A stretch of 64,000 nt of DNA, from assembly GCA_039654915.1 (NCBI GenBank), contig CM077593.1:34132501-34196500 (forward strand). Reading direction: 5' to 3'. The position numbers and the translations under genes are program-made. The notes under the pieces are model-generated. The model searched no databases. It saw nothing but the letters and a program-made list of their open reading frames with translations, and was not told the DNA's origin. The DNA comes from Aquilaria yunnanensis (taxonomy: Eukaryota > Streptophyta > Magnoliopsida > Malvales > Thymelaeaceae). Positions 12,102 to 24,104 of the stretch are shown here, piece after piece. Within the stretch, counting starts at the first letter, position 1. The number at the start of each line of letters is the position of its first letter.

Positions 12102-14763
12102 TGACACAACCCCTCTCTGGCCTGCCCAGGAAGCCTATGGGAACTTGTCCCACACTAGTCACAATTGGCTAATTGATTACATGCACACTAGTTAGAACGT
12201 TTATGCTTATACTTAATTAATCTACTATGCAATCATGCATGGGTAAATGCTTTGACTTGAATGATTAAATAGGTAATAAGACCATAAAACATTGCCATGG
12301 CATTTCATTAAAATCAAACATCAAAACCGTCAAAGCATTCAAAGGATTTATGTGGTCAACTACACATAATCAACCACGTGTGAACATCCAAGCAAAAACA
12401 AACTATGCTCACACCCAATAGTGACTCTAGAGTACACTACTTATACATGAACATCGGAGGCAAACTAGTGTATGAAAACTATACACTAAAAAACTCTACT
12501 GAGATCCATAACTAAGCTTCCACCTTAGAACAAACTCCCAGTGGCAAGCCTTGAAAGCCCTCCCTTGTGCTTCACTAGCCTCTGTTGGCCAAAAGACAAC
12601 TATAGTTACTACTATAACACAACCAAACACAACCAAGAAGAAAACCACAAACTAGAGTCATAAATATTCAAATAAACTGTATACGTGCTCGTGAGCCTAG
12701 CTCAACAACCCTCAATGGTTGGCAGCCTCATAGAATACATCTGCACAACAAAAACTAAGGGAGTGAGAATCAATGATTCTCAATAAGCAATCCTTCAACC
12801 TACAAGAAAAATACTGAGGACAAAGATATATACAACATATATGAAATCTACTGCAGGTGCTTGCAGTCTAAGGGTCTAACACATGCGCATATATTTGAGT
12901 CCCTTTGGACCTCTAATTTTCCTAGTCCTTTCATGGGTATCACTTCGTGCCTAGCGAGTTCTAGCTCCTAACTTGCTCATAGCAAGCCTTAGCTTACCAA
13001 CACAATAAATTTAAACTTCTCTTAATTGTTGTGCAAGTGAACATGGTGGATGAACCTCGCTTGAGTTCCAAAGAACTCATTAGGTGTACTAAGCCTCCAT
13101 ATAGTACTTCAAGTCCTTAGACTTGCCTAGGTTACTTGTGCACCAAGCTTCCACCTTAAACCCTTACCAAGAGTACACTAGGCTTTTACTTGCACCTCAA
13201 GTAACCTTGCTTAGGCTACAAGTGCACTAAACCTTCACTTAAGGAACATACCTATCCACCATTACTTGGTTCACCCTAGTGGAGTGGCAATGGTCATGGT
13301 TGGACTCATAAATTCTAGGTTCCACTGCACCCTCCTAGGTGAACTAAGGTTTCCACATCGGGAACTCAAACTAAAAGGTTGAACTAGGCTCCCCATGGTA
13401 CTAAACCTTTTACCTAACTAATGGTGCTCTAATGTGGCCAAGTGTTCCCTTAATTTGAGTGAAAACACCATCAAAATTGGGCTAAAACATGCTTGGGAAA
13501 AGCATGTAAATGATATCCCTCCCTCTTAGCTTTACGTGGAAACTTGAATCGCCTTAATCAGACACCTGAGCAAAAAGTTATGGCGAAAACACTACAGCAT
13601 GTCAATGTTATCGAGTTCTGGCGCCAGGAGAGATGCCACCGAGGCCTAGGCGCCAGGAGCACTCTACTCTATGGGGCTGAAAATGTATATTGGGCGTTGC
13701 AACGCCAAATGGTACCTAGGCGCCAAAGTCCCATGCCCTGAACCCAGAAAAAGCCTATTTGAAGGATTGCAAAGGCTCCCAAACAAGTTTGGGACGCCTT
13801 CCCACTTTGCAAACCTGTACAACACACTTCCTAGGCCATAATGCACCATTTATTCCAAGCTTGCAACACACACAAATAGCACACTAAGCTTGGAAAATCA
13901 ACTAGTCCAACACAACCAATGCCATCCACTAGCTAACACCATTCGCTAATTCATATGAATTCTACTTTAAGCAAGCAATGAATGGCATTAATCAAGCATG
14001 AATCATAAATCCCCTACCTCAATTAACCTTGAACTAGCAACAATCAAGCTCCACAAGCCAAGAACAACACAATCCAAAGCTCCACTAAGGATTTTCCATT
14101 GTTCCAAGCAACACACGGCATATGGCACCCAGTTAACACTAACCCAACAAGACCCAAGCTTAAATCAACTCAATAAACATGAAATAAACAAGGATTGAAG
14201 CTTACCACACACACCAAAGACAGCCCAAGCACAAAATTGCCCTAACAAGCATGAAAACAACAAAACAAGCATAAAACAAGCCATCATTCTCATGGGTACC
14301 AAGAATGCCTTCAAATTCCTTCAAGAAATCATGGATTGGATGAAGTTGGAGCAAGAATTGGAGAGGGTTGGGGGGAACTACGAAAATGAAATGGAAGGGA
14401 TGAAGGAATAGTGCCAGGAACTCATCCCTTCCAACTACTTTAACAATAAAACCCTTCTCCACCCTAAACTTTTTAAAAACTTGCAAAATTACCCCACCTT
14501 CAAATAGTAACTAGGTAATTAAAAACTTTCGCAAAATTTGCTAACTTGGGCTTTGGGTTTTAAAAACATCATTTTTACTCCTGGGACTCATCCCAACCCT
14601 CCGAGGTGCAAATTGATGATTTTACCCCTAAGCAAACCTAGTGCTATAAACCGCTCAGAACCAACTAACCCTTGGATGACTAACTCGATCTTGCTAATTC
14701 ATCTTTAATTAAGGCATTTAAATTACCTAGCTCACTAAGCATTTTTCTAGAAGTGCTATAATA
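12102..14763 (-). repeat. 5' LTR of element C (2662 bp, complete)
   Basis: On the minus strand it starts TATTATAGC at 14763, a mutated form of TGTTATAGC in the other copy, and ends GTTGTGTCA at 12102. It carries the same sequence as 6005-8019 plus about 660 bp lost from that copy through the element B insertion. It directly abuts the coding sequence of element D at 14764. Confidence 0.85.
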
Positions 14764-15470
14764 GTGGGGCTCCCCATTGTGACACACTAAGCTTTCTAAA
14801 TCCTTTCACTAGCAGTTCCTCCAACTGCTTCTTCAGCTCATCCATTTCGGGGGCTAACATTTGATAAGAAGGTATTGAAATTGGTTTTTCTCTAGGCTGT
14901 AAGTGAATGGAAAACTCGGTGTCTCGTTTGGGTGGTAACCTAGGCAAATCCACTAGGAACACCTCAGGAAACTGATTGGCTATAGGAATTTCCTTAAGTT
15001 CACCCTCTATGGCCACCCTATTTAAGGTATAATACACTTCTTCATCAACTATGGGGATGGAGTCCATAAGTCTAAGGTGCAAACTTCTAGCACTAGTTGC
15101 TAAGCCTCCTATGCAAGCCACTCTAGCTCTCTGAGCATTAGTAACGTCGATTAAGTGATTAGCCCAATCAATTTGCACCTTATGCTTACTTAGTCAATCC
15201 ATTCCCAACACTAGGTTATACAACCTTAATTCTATAACCCATAATTCACAAGCGAAGTCATGGTTGCGTAACTGCAAAGGATACCTAGTAACCAACTTGT
15301 TAGTCACAATAAAACTCCTCCTTGTAGTTCTAATGAGTTTCAACTCATTGGAGATATCACGCTGCAATTTCAATCTATCTACCAAGGCAGATGATATCAT
15401 AAAAAGAGTAGCACCAACATCAAATAGTTCTCTAATGGTACCATTCTGGAATGTAAAGTTACCTTGAATG
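14764..15470 (-). pseudogene. Element D protease and start of reverse transcriptase, truncated
   Basis: The minus-strand frame first gives a retroviral-type aspartic protease. The active-site D-S/T-G has become DVG (LFDVGATLFMIS), so it should be inactive. The linker to reverse transcriptase follows (FPEVFLVDLPRLPPKRDTEF, ISIPSYQMLAPEMDELKKQL) and reaches VSQWGAPLL, where element C interrupts it. A TGA at 15194-15196 is an additional premature stop where a tryptophan would be expected. The start of the segment is set by the copia insertion. Gypsy family assignment is firm; the chromovirus clade is inferred from the fused linker style. Confidence 0.85.
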
Positions 15471-16886
15471 TGTTGGGTTTCGGGAGCCAAACAGCGCAGC
15501 GGAATTTAACCGAAACCCTCCAGGATCCAAGTGAAACGGGGTAAACCAGGTGTTTGAAAATTTCATACCTAATTTTCGGTTGAGATCTCTCACTCAACTG
15601 TAGAGTCGAATCACAAAACCTGAACAGTTGACGTGTTCAGGCTCTCTATGGTATCCACGCGAGCCTCTCGGGATCACCACGCTTCCACCACGTCCCGGCA
15701 GATGCGTTTCTCTTGCGCTCGCAGTGCTAGCTTGCGTCCTCCAAGGAATTGCAAGAGAAGAGTGTGCCTGTCCTTTTGGGAGGCTAGGGCAAGGAGACCT
15801 GCCAATTTCTCACTTAAAAGTTGTATTTATAGTGAGACTCAACTTCCAGGCCTAATGGGTTTCAAAGCCCTAATCCAATTAGGATTTAATTTCGGGCTTA
15901 ATAATGGCTCAACTCCTTGGCCCATTATTAATACGAAATTAAAGTGAAACCATAACCCAAATAATTAGCCCATGCACTCTAATGATCCAAATAGCTCTAC
16001 GTGTGCGACCCAATAGGCTCTTGCCATGTTGGCAATGATCATAAATCACATTTATGATCATAAGCAATGAGCGGTGTCTAGCAACACATCATTGCTACCC
16101 AAGTGACAAGATTGTCGGTGAATCGACTAAACCTTTATGATCATCACCGATATATGCCATTGTCCCTTTGTCCAAGATATCAAGACTAAGCACGAGACAT
16201 GGAATGTGTCACTCTCGTATAGCCCAATCTTTGGTTTCTTGATTACCGAGTAGACTAACTTAAACTGATGACATTGATATCATATATCAACTCATCGGAG
16301 CATGGCCATGCATTTTCTAAGTCTCACTCTATCAAGGGGCCCAAAGATATCACTCCCGTTACATAGGAGGGACAAATCCCATCTTGATCATACAAATCCC
16401 TCCGCATGATATGTGACATACCCAATGACCTCCTTCAAGTTCACTCAGTTACGAGCAACAAAGGAAAGTATCAAAGTATGTGACTCACATGTAGGGAACC
16501 TTGATGATCTTAGGTCGAAGGACTACATATACCATGATCACTATGAGAATCACTTATGACACTCATATAACGATCCATGAAGTGTTCTCATGGTGGGTCG
16601 GTCCAGTACACAAGTTCTCCAACTTGTACCCATATGTAGACTACATATCTCATATTAGTCTCCACATATGCTAGTCATTATGTATTATTGCAACCCGCTC
16701 CACAATAATACTAGACTAGGGACGTTTAAGAATATCATTATTCTAGGGTTACAATTATGTTTATTACGTTACGCAGAAACAAAACAACAAACAAAATTGC
16801 TAGATTAATGCCTCAATAAAATATCATGACTCAATTTGCAAAAATACAATCATCTCATGATTGGTTTTTTGGGCACAACACTAACA
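15471..16886 (-). repeat. 3' LTR of the copia element (1416 bp)
   Basis: Plus-strand ends are TGTTGGG and CTAACA, so on the minus strand it runs TGTTAG..CCCAACA. It is nearly identical to 22366-23779. Confidence 0.95.
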
Positions 16887-19800
16887 ATCTCCCACTTGCA
16901 CTAAAAGCCAATCATCCATGTATCTAATACCGATGGATCTAGAATAGCTATCATGCTTCTGCTGCGTAAGGGGCTTTGTCAGTGGATCAGCAATGTTGCT
17001 GTCTGTCGAAGTCCTGCATATCCTTACATCACCCCTCTCGATGATCTCCCTGATGAGATGATAGCGTCGGAGTATGTGTTTGGATCGCTGGTGAGATCGA
17101 GGTTCCTTAGCCTGTGCGATTGCTCCATTGTTGTCACAATAGAGCTCTATCGGGTCAACAATGCTTGGAACCACTCCAAGTTCAGTGATGAACTTCTTGA
17201 TCCAAACTGCCTCCTTCGCAGCATCAGAGGCGGCAATGTACTCAGATTCTGTTGTAGAGTCAGCTACTGTCTCTTGCTTTGAACTCTTCCAGCTTACAGC
17301 ACCACCACCAATACAAAACACATAACCAGATTGCGATCTAAAATCATCCTTATCGGATTGGAAGCTTGCATCGGTGTAACCCCTTACAACGAGCTCATCT
17401 TCACCTCCAAAGACCAAGAATGCATCCTTAGTCCTTCGTAAGTACTTAAGGATGTTCTTAACAGCTGTCCAGTGACTTTCACCGGGGTTCGATTGGTACC
17501 TACTCATCATGCTCAAAGCATATGAGACATCGGGACGAGTACATATCATGGCATACATGATAGATCCAATTGCTGAGGCATATGGAATCTTACTCATGCG
17601 CTCTCTCTCCTCGGTTGTACTCGGACACTGAGATCTAGAAAGAGTGATACCATGTGACATGGGCAAGAATCCTTTCTTGGAATCTTGCATGCTAAACCTC
17701 TTTAGCACCTTGTCAATATATGTACTTTGACTTAGGCCAAGAAGCTTTCTAGATCTATCTCTATAGATCCTGATGCCTAACACATAGGTTGCTTCACCCA
17801 AGTCCTTCATAGAGAAACATTTCCTTAGTCAAGTCTTCACAGACTGTAGCTCAGGAATGTCATTCCCGATGAGTAGTATGTCATCTACATACAACACCAA
17901 GAAGACAATAGCGCTCCCACTAACCTTCTTGTAGACACAAGGTTCATCTTCATTTTTGATAAAACCAAACTCTTTGATTGCATCATCAAAATGAAGATTC
18001 CAACTTCGAGAAGCTTGCTTCAGTCCATAAATGAACCTTTGCAATTTGCACACTTTATTGGCATTCCCAGGAGTGACAAAACCCTCAGGCTGTGTCATGT
18101 ACACATCCTCAATTAGCTTTCCATTTAGGAATGCAGTTTTGACATCCATTTGCCATATCTCATAATCATAGTGTGCAGCAATAGCAAACAAAATTCGGAT
18201 GGATTTAAGCATAGCAACTGGTGAAAAAGTTTCATCATAGTCAATACCATGAATTTGCTTGAAACCTTTTGCAACCAATCTTCCCTTAAAGGTAATCACA
18301 TTACCATCCATGTCAGTTTTCTTCTTGAAAACCCATTTGCACCCTATAGGTTTTACCCCTTTAGGTGGGTCAACCAAAGTCCATACTTGGTTTTCATACA
18401 TGGATTCCATCTCGGATTTCATGGCCATTAGCCACTTCTCAGAGTCAGGGCCCGACATAGCTTGTTGGTAGGTTGTGGGCTCATCTTGATCCATGAGCAT
18501 CACATCACCGGTGTGAGTCACGAGAAATCCATATCTCTCGGGCTCACGCCGAATCCTACCAGTCCTACGTGGGCTTTGTGCTACAGGAACAGACTCTTGA
18601 ACCACAACATCTTGTGGTGTCTGTTCAGGTTCCATTTCAGGTTCGATGTCTTCTTGTTGTTCTTGAATTTCTTCAAGTTCTACTTTCCTCCCACTAGTTC
18701 CTTTAGAGATAAACTCTTTCTCCAAAAAGACACCAGTTCGAGCAACAAACACTTTTTGCTCAGAGGGATTGTAGAAATAGTAACCCTTTGTTTCTTTGGG
18801 ATACCCAACAAAAAGAAATTTTGAGATTTGGGCCCTAGTTTGTTAGAGGATTGACGTTTTACATAAACATCACAGCCCCAAATCTTCATAAAAGACAAAT
18901 TGGGACGCCTCCCACTCCATATCTCATATGGTGTCTTTTGAACCGATTTAGATGGAACTCGGTTTAGTGTAAAAGCGGCTGTCTCTAGAGCATGTCCCCA
19001 AAAGGAGTTTGGAAGGTCAGCTTGACTCATCATGGAGCGAACCATGTCTAACAGAGTTCGATTTCTCCTTTCAGAAACACCATTCCATTGAGGTGTACCT
19101 GGTGGAGTGAGTTGTGATATTATACCACACTCCTTCAGATAGTCAAGGAATTCTCGATCCAAGTACTCTCCACCTCGATCTGATCGAAGCACTTTGATAC
19201 TCTTCCCGAGTTGATTCTCTACTTCATTCTTGAATTCTTTGAACTTTTCAAAGGATTCTGACTTGTGTCTCATAAGATACACATAGCCATATCTGCTGAA
19301 GTCATCAGTGAAAGTAATGAAGTATTGGGAACCTCCTCTAGCTTGTGTAGACATAGGGCCACATACATCACTATGTATGAGTCCTAGTAAGTCATTAGCC
19401 CTTTCACTTTGCCCTGTGAATGGGGCTTTGGTCATCTTGCCCAACAAACATGACTCACATGTCTCATATGATTCAAAATCAAATGAGTCCAAGAGTCCAT
19501 CCTTATGGAGCTTGGATATGCGGGTCTCATTTATATGGCCCAAGCGACAGTGCCAGAGATAAGTCAAGTTTGAATCATTTAATCTGACCTTCTTGGTATT
19601 CACATTATAGATTGGATCTTCAAGGTCTAGAACATACAACCCATTGCTAAGTTGAGCACTACCATAAAAGATTTCATTCAAATAAATAGAACAACATTTG
19701 TCCTTTATTATAAATGAAAAACCTTTCTTGTCTAAACAAGAAACAGAAATCAAATTTCTACTAATAGTAGGCACAAAGTAGCAGTTGTCTAATTCTAAAA

Positions 19801-20851
19801 CTAATCCACTAGGTAAAGTGAGAACATAAGTCCCTACGGCTAAGGCAGCAACCCTTGCTCCATTTCCAACACGTAGGTCCACTTCACCTCGGGCCAATCT
19901 TCTACTTCTACTTAGATCCTGCACATTTGCACAAATGTGAGATCCACATCCAGTATCCAATACCCAAGATGAGGAAGTAGAAAAGTTAGCCTCTATAACA
20001 AAAATACCTGAAGTGGAAGTCTTACTTCCCTTTTCCTTAGCAAGTTCTTCAAGATAGAGCTTGCAGTTGCGCTTCCAGTGTCCAGGTTGCTTACAATGGA
20101 AGCACTCCCCTTCCTTTGCCACACCACCCTTTGGTTTCAGTGCAGCTGAAGAAGAACTAGCATTGGACTTTCCATTAGCTTTATCCTTCTTCTTGTTGGC
20201 TTTTCTTTTTCCCTTGCCCTTTTGAACCATCAAAATAGGCTTAGCCTTCTTAAGGTTTTGCTCAGCAGTTCTCAACATGTTGAGCAATTCAGGGAGGGAC
20301 TTGTCAAGGTCATTCATGTTATAGTTCATGACGAACTGACTGTAGCTTTCAGGCAACGATTGCAAGACTACATCAATAGCCAACTCTTTCTGAAGAGCAA
20401 ATCCCAAATTCTCAAGATTCTCAATGTACCCAATCATCTTGAGCACATGAGGACCCACGGGACTTCCTTCAGACATCTTGCACTGAAACAATGCCTTAGA
20501 GGTCTCAAACCTCTCATGCCTAGCTTGCTCTTGGAAAAGCATTTTGAGATGTTCGATCATATCGAACGCCCCCATGTTCTCATGTTGCTTCTGAAGCTCA
20601 GATTCCATGGTAATAAGCATGAGGCATGCAACATCCAAAGCATCATCAGAATGCCTCTTGTGAGCATCCCTTTCAGCTCTTGGAGCAGTGGCAACAGGCT
20701 CATTCGGAATGGGCTGCTCTAGGACATATGCCTTTCTCTCTTGTTTGAGGACTATCCTCAAGTTTCGGTACCATTTGAGAAAGTTGGTCCCATTCAGTTT
20801 TTCCTTCTCAAGGATCGATCGCAATGAAAGTGTCGATGTGTTTTGTGCCAT
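16881..20851 (-). pseudogene. Copia gag-pol polyprotein with one frameshift and one stop
   Basis: Begins MAQNTSTLSL at 20851. Gag ends in the zinc knuckle CFHCKQPGHWKRNC. Protease has VLDTGCGSHIC. Integrase has an H-H-C-C region (LWHCRLGH, CESCLLGK) and the D-D-E core (IHSDVCGPM, TDDFSRYGY, NGVSERRNRT). Reverse transcriptase has AFLNG and YVDDILLIG. RNase H has GYTDASF, TTESEYIAASDA and DNNGAI. A single-base deletion in the T run at 18819-18822 (an A run on the coding strand) shifts the frame between integrase and reverse transcriptase, and TGA at 17829-17831 stops it shortly after YVDD. Otherwise it is open to 16881. The last codons, Cys and TAG, are formed by the first bases of the 3' LTR. 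It would supply all enzymes for copia replication but is not functional as it stands. Confidence 0.95.
16887..16900 (-). other. Polypurine tract of the copia element
   Basis: On the minus strand CAAGTGGGAGAT abuts TGTTAG, the start of the 3' LTR. This GTGGGAGAT form is typical of plant copia elements. Confidence 0.85.
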
Positions 20852-22352
20852 GGTTATCTACAACAGTAAATATGCAGTGTAAGAGTCATGTATTTTAATT
20901 CATTTAATAAGGACTTTTATTAAACGATACTCCCACTATTTTCCTCAAAATAATAACCCTCGATATTATTTCGGAACACCTCGGCGCTAAGGTATTCTAG
21001 TGGGCCAAGATCCATATTTGACCACAACCTGAGTCAGCTTTGGCTTTTCTCTCAAGTTACAGCTATTTAGGTAGGCAACTCATTGCCAATTGCATCTTAT
21101 GCAACTCTTGGATAGTTGGGTGAACAACACTTGTCCAAGCTCATCTCATGAACTTAAGCCCAACTCTATGCCTCTAAGTCCCTAATCCTATTAGGATGAC
21201 TTAGTTAAGTCGAACCCAAAGTTAGCAGTTTGGATATCACTATTATCCCATCGCGCCTTACCAAGATGAACATAGGTGCTTTGCTTTGGCAAACCCACCT
21301 AATGTTGATCAAAGTCTTGACGAGTGCCAACATTTGGAAGGCATCACATTTAATGACTTAATATTTGTTTGAGGGATTTTTCTTTTGATCTCACCAATTT
21401 GTTATCTCCGGTTGTTTTATACATGCATCACATACAAATATAAAACATGCATCTCATGCTTACAAGAAATAAACGTGACATGGTTATAGCCCAAACTATG
21501 CGATATTCTCAAGCCAATGAGAATATCATAAAAGCCTAAGAAAAGAAAAGAGTCTTCACAAGCTCCTTCTCTTCCTTTCTTGGCTGCCTTTTTGTTGTCA
21601 CCTCCTTGGACATACCACCTTGGACGATCCCATAATGCACCATTACATCAATAATAGAAACCTCGAGTTACATTCGAGGGGAGTAAGGTGAGAAGAGAAT
21701 GTACAATGAGAGTGATAAGAAAAGGCACGACTCGCAGGCCGTATTTACAAGTACAACCAATCAAGGGCTATAACCATGCACCATGCTTCAAACACCAATC
21801 AGCATATCATGTCAAATCTCATTCAACAAAGATGCATGCCAATTTTCACGTGTTGATTAACCAGTTTTTATTTATGTGGCGCTTCGCATACGGCGGTCCC
21901 GCTGGCGGTGGTTCCGCTGACCGGTCAGCGGACGGGGTCAAGGGGAGCCGCCCTTGCGGGGGGCGTGGGGGACAGCGCCCCCCGGCGCAAAAAATTGTCT
22001 TACAATTGCTTAGCCCGAAATCTTCTATTTCGAGAAAGTAGGCACCCGAGACTCCTCCATTCGAGCCACCAAAAATACCTTACTTTCGGTGCCCGAACAG
22101 TCCGAATCCGAACAAACCTAGGGTTTTTGCAACTATTGCAAGAATCCTAATCCATATAGGTATCTCATACCTATCAATTTCGGGTTAATCTCATTAACCA
22201 ATTTGTGTCATTTCTTCATATATCTCATATGTTCATTACGAATTCCGGTTTCATGCATCATGAATCAATCTAATTAATCATGGTCGAAAACCAATCGAAG
22301 ACATAGCATCATGCGATTCAACACTCAATCCCGATTTAGGGTTTCACCAGTA
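20852..22352 (-). other. Long untranslated leader of the copia element with GC-rich hairpins
   Basis: About 1.5 kb separate the primer-binding site from the gag start, with no coding frame in sense. It contains a perfect 20-bp palindrome at 21913-21932 (TCCGCTGACC and its complement). At 21957-21984 there is a perfect 9-bp GC stem with a 10-nt loop. Both lie in an unusually GC-rich block within AT-rich DNA. They could serve RNA dimerisation or packaging; this is inference. Confidence 0.65.
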
Positions 22353-22364
22353 GCTCTGATACCA
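22353..22364 (-). other. Primer-binding site of the copia element (tRNA-iMet type)
   Basis: TGGTATCAGAGC on the minus strand, one base after the 5' LTR end. It is complementary to the 3' end of initiator tRNA-Met. Confidence 0.92.
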
Positions 22365-22365
22365 C

Positions 22366-23779
22366 TGTTGGGTTTCGGGAGCCAAACAGCGCAGCGGAAT
22401 TTAACCGAAACCCTCCAGGATCCAAGTGAAACGGGGTAAACCGGGTGTTTGAAAATTTCATACCTAATTTTGTTGAGATCTCTCACTCAACTGTAGAGTC
22501 GAATCACAAAACCTGAACAGTTTACGTGTTCAGGCTCTCTATGGTATCCACACGAGCCTCTCGGGATCACCACGCTTCCACCACGTCCCGGCAGAGGCGT
22601 TTCTCTTGCGCTCGCAGTGCTAGCTTGCGTCCTCCAAGGAATTGCAAGAGAAGAGTGTGCCTGTCCTTTTAGGAGGCTAGGGCAAGGAGACCTGCCAATT
22701 TCTCACTTAAAAGTTGTATTTATAGTGAGACTCAACTTCCAGGCCTAATGGGTTTCAAAGCCCTAATCCAATTAGGATTTAATTTCGGGCTTAATAATGG
22801 CTCAACTCCTTGGCCCATTATTAATACGAAATTAAAGTGAAACCATAACCCAAATAATTAGCCCATGCACTCTAATGATCCAAATAGCTCTACGTGTGCG
22901 ACCCAATAGGCTCTTGCCATGTTGGCAATGATCATAAATCACATTTATGATCATAAGCAATGAGCAGTGTCTAGCAACACATCATTGCTACCCAAGTGAC
23001 AAGATTGTCGGTGAATCGACTAAACCTTTATGATCATCACCGATATATGCCATTGTCCCTTTGTCCAAGATATCAAGACTAAGCACGAGACATGGAATGT
23101 GTCACTCTCGTATAGCCCAATCTTTGGTTTCTTGATTACCGAGTAGACTAACTTAAACTGATGACATTGATATCATATATCAACTCATCGGAGCATGGCC
23201 ATGCATTTTCTAAGTCTCACTCTATCAAGGGGCCCAAAGATATCACTCCCGTTACATAGGAGGGACAAATCCCATCTTGATCATACAAATCCCTCCGCAT
23301 GATATGTGACATACCCAATGACCTCCTTCAAGTTCACTCAGTTACGAGCAACAAAGGAAAGTATCAAAGTATGTGACTCACATGTAGGGAACCTTGATGA
23401 TCTTAGGTCGAAGGACTACATATACCATGATCACTATGAGAATCACTTATGACACTCATATAACGATCCATGAAGTGTTCTCATGGTGGGTCGGTCCAGT
23501 ACACAAGTTCTCCAACTTGTACCCATATGTAGACTACATATCTCATATTAGTCTCCACATATGCTAGTTATTATGTATTATTGCAACCCGCTCCACAATA
23601 ATACTAGACTAGGGACGTTTAAGAATATCATTATTCTAGGGTTACAATTATGTTTATTACGTTACGCAGAAACAAAACAACAAACAAAATTGCTAGATTA
23701 ATGCCTCAATAAAATATCATGACTCAATTTGCAAAAATACAATCATCTCATGATTGGCTTTTTGGGCACAACACTAACA
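22366..23779 (-). repeat. 5' LTR of the copia element (1414 bp)
   Basis: The same sequence as 15471-16886 with about nine substitutions and a 2-base gap. By element orientation it is the promoter-bearing LTR. Its outer end is followed by the target duplication GAATG. Confidence 0.95.
22717..22724 (-). promoter_or_regulatory. TATA box in the copia 5' LTR
   Basis: TATAAATA on the minus strand, the only clear TATA box in the LTR. Transcription should begin about 30 bases downstream, near 22690, giving an R-U5 part of about 320 bp. Confidence 0.6.
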
Positions 23780-24083
23780 GAATGGCTGCTGGCTCTCTGG
23801 TCACTTGACTAGCCAAGGTGAAAACCCTCAACTCAACTGCTGCTACAACCATACCACATTGATTTCGTATGGCAAGGGGTGCAAAGGGCAAATTCCTAGG
23901 CAAACCCGGCAAGGGTTGAGCCCATGGGCGTTCCCTCACCCAATGACCACTTTGTCCACAGTTGTTACAAATGTTAGTTCCCAAAGTAAATGGCTTCAAG
24001 CCATGGAATCTCCTACACCTTGGGCACAAGCCTCCTTTCTTCCTCTTGGCCAACCATTGAGTCTCGGTTGCCTTTCCTTCCAT
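23780..24083 (-). pseudogene. Element D gag C-terminal fragment with zinc knuckle
   Basis: The minus-strand frame shows a basic stretch (LAKRKKGGLCPRC), then CNNCGQSGHWVRER. This is the gypsy nucleocapsid zinc knuckle with the fourth cysteine replaced by arginine. The frame runs in register to the protease on the far side of the copia element. Only the C-terminal part of gag is present. Sequence just upstream (24090-24110) already resembles the primer-site/LTR border, so most of gag seems to have been deleted. Confidence 0.75.
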
Positions 24084-24104
24084 TGGAAGTTTTCTAACAC
24101 TCTG

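Larger units (their letters stand above)
6005..14763 (-). mobile_element. LARD-like non-coding LTR retrotransposon C
   Basis: Two long direct repeats (6005-8019 and 12102-14763) flank about 4.1 kb without any convincing gene. On the minus strand the right repeat is the 5' LTR. It ends TGTGTCA and is followed by TGGTATCAGAGC, the initiator-tRNA-Met primer-binding site. The internal region ends in the purine-rich AAGGTGGGGAGAA just before the 3' LTR (TGTTATAGCC). This is the architecture of a large retrotransposon derivative, a non-autonomous element moved by enzymes supplied in trans. The left LTR is cut by element B, so its outer part is outside the window. C itself lies within the reverse transcriptase of element D. 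Confidence 0.85.
15471..23779 (-). mobile_element. Complete Ty1/copia retrotransposon, 8.3 kb, young
   Basis: Both LTRs, primer-binding site, gag-pol and polypurine tract are present. The target duplication is GAATG at 15466-15470 and 23780-23784. The two LTRs differ at about nine positions plus a 2-base gap over 1.41 kb, so the insertion is recent. It is a TNT1-like copia by protein features; a Tork/Angela-type lineage is possible but not proven. One frameshift and one stop break the polyprotein. It sits at the gag-protease junction of element D in the same orientation. Confidence 0.95.

Noticed and set aside
13544..14486. ORFs of 60-95 codons in the LTR of element C
   Set aside because: They are not preserved in the other LTR copy and show no protein motif.
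21688..22150. Plus-strand ORFs across the GC-rich block
   Set aside because: They lie antisense in the copia leader and have no family features.
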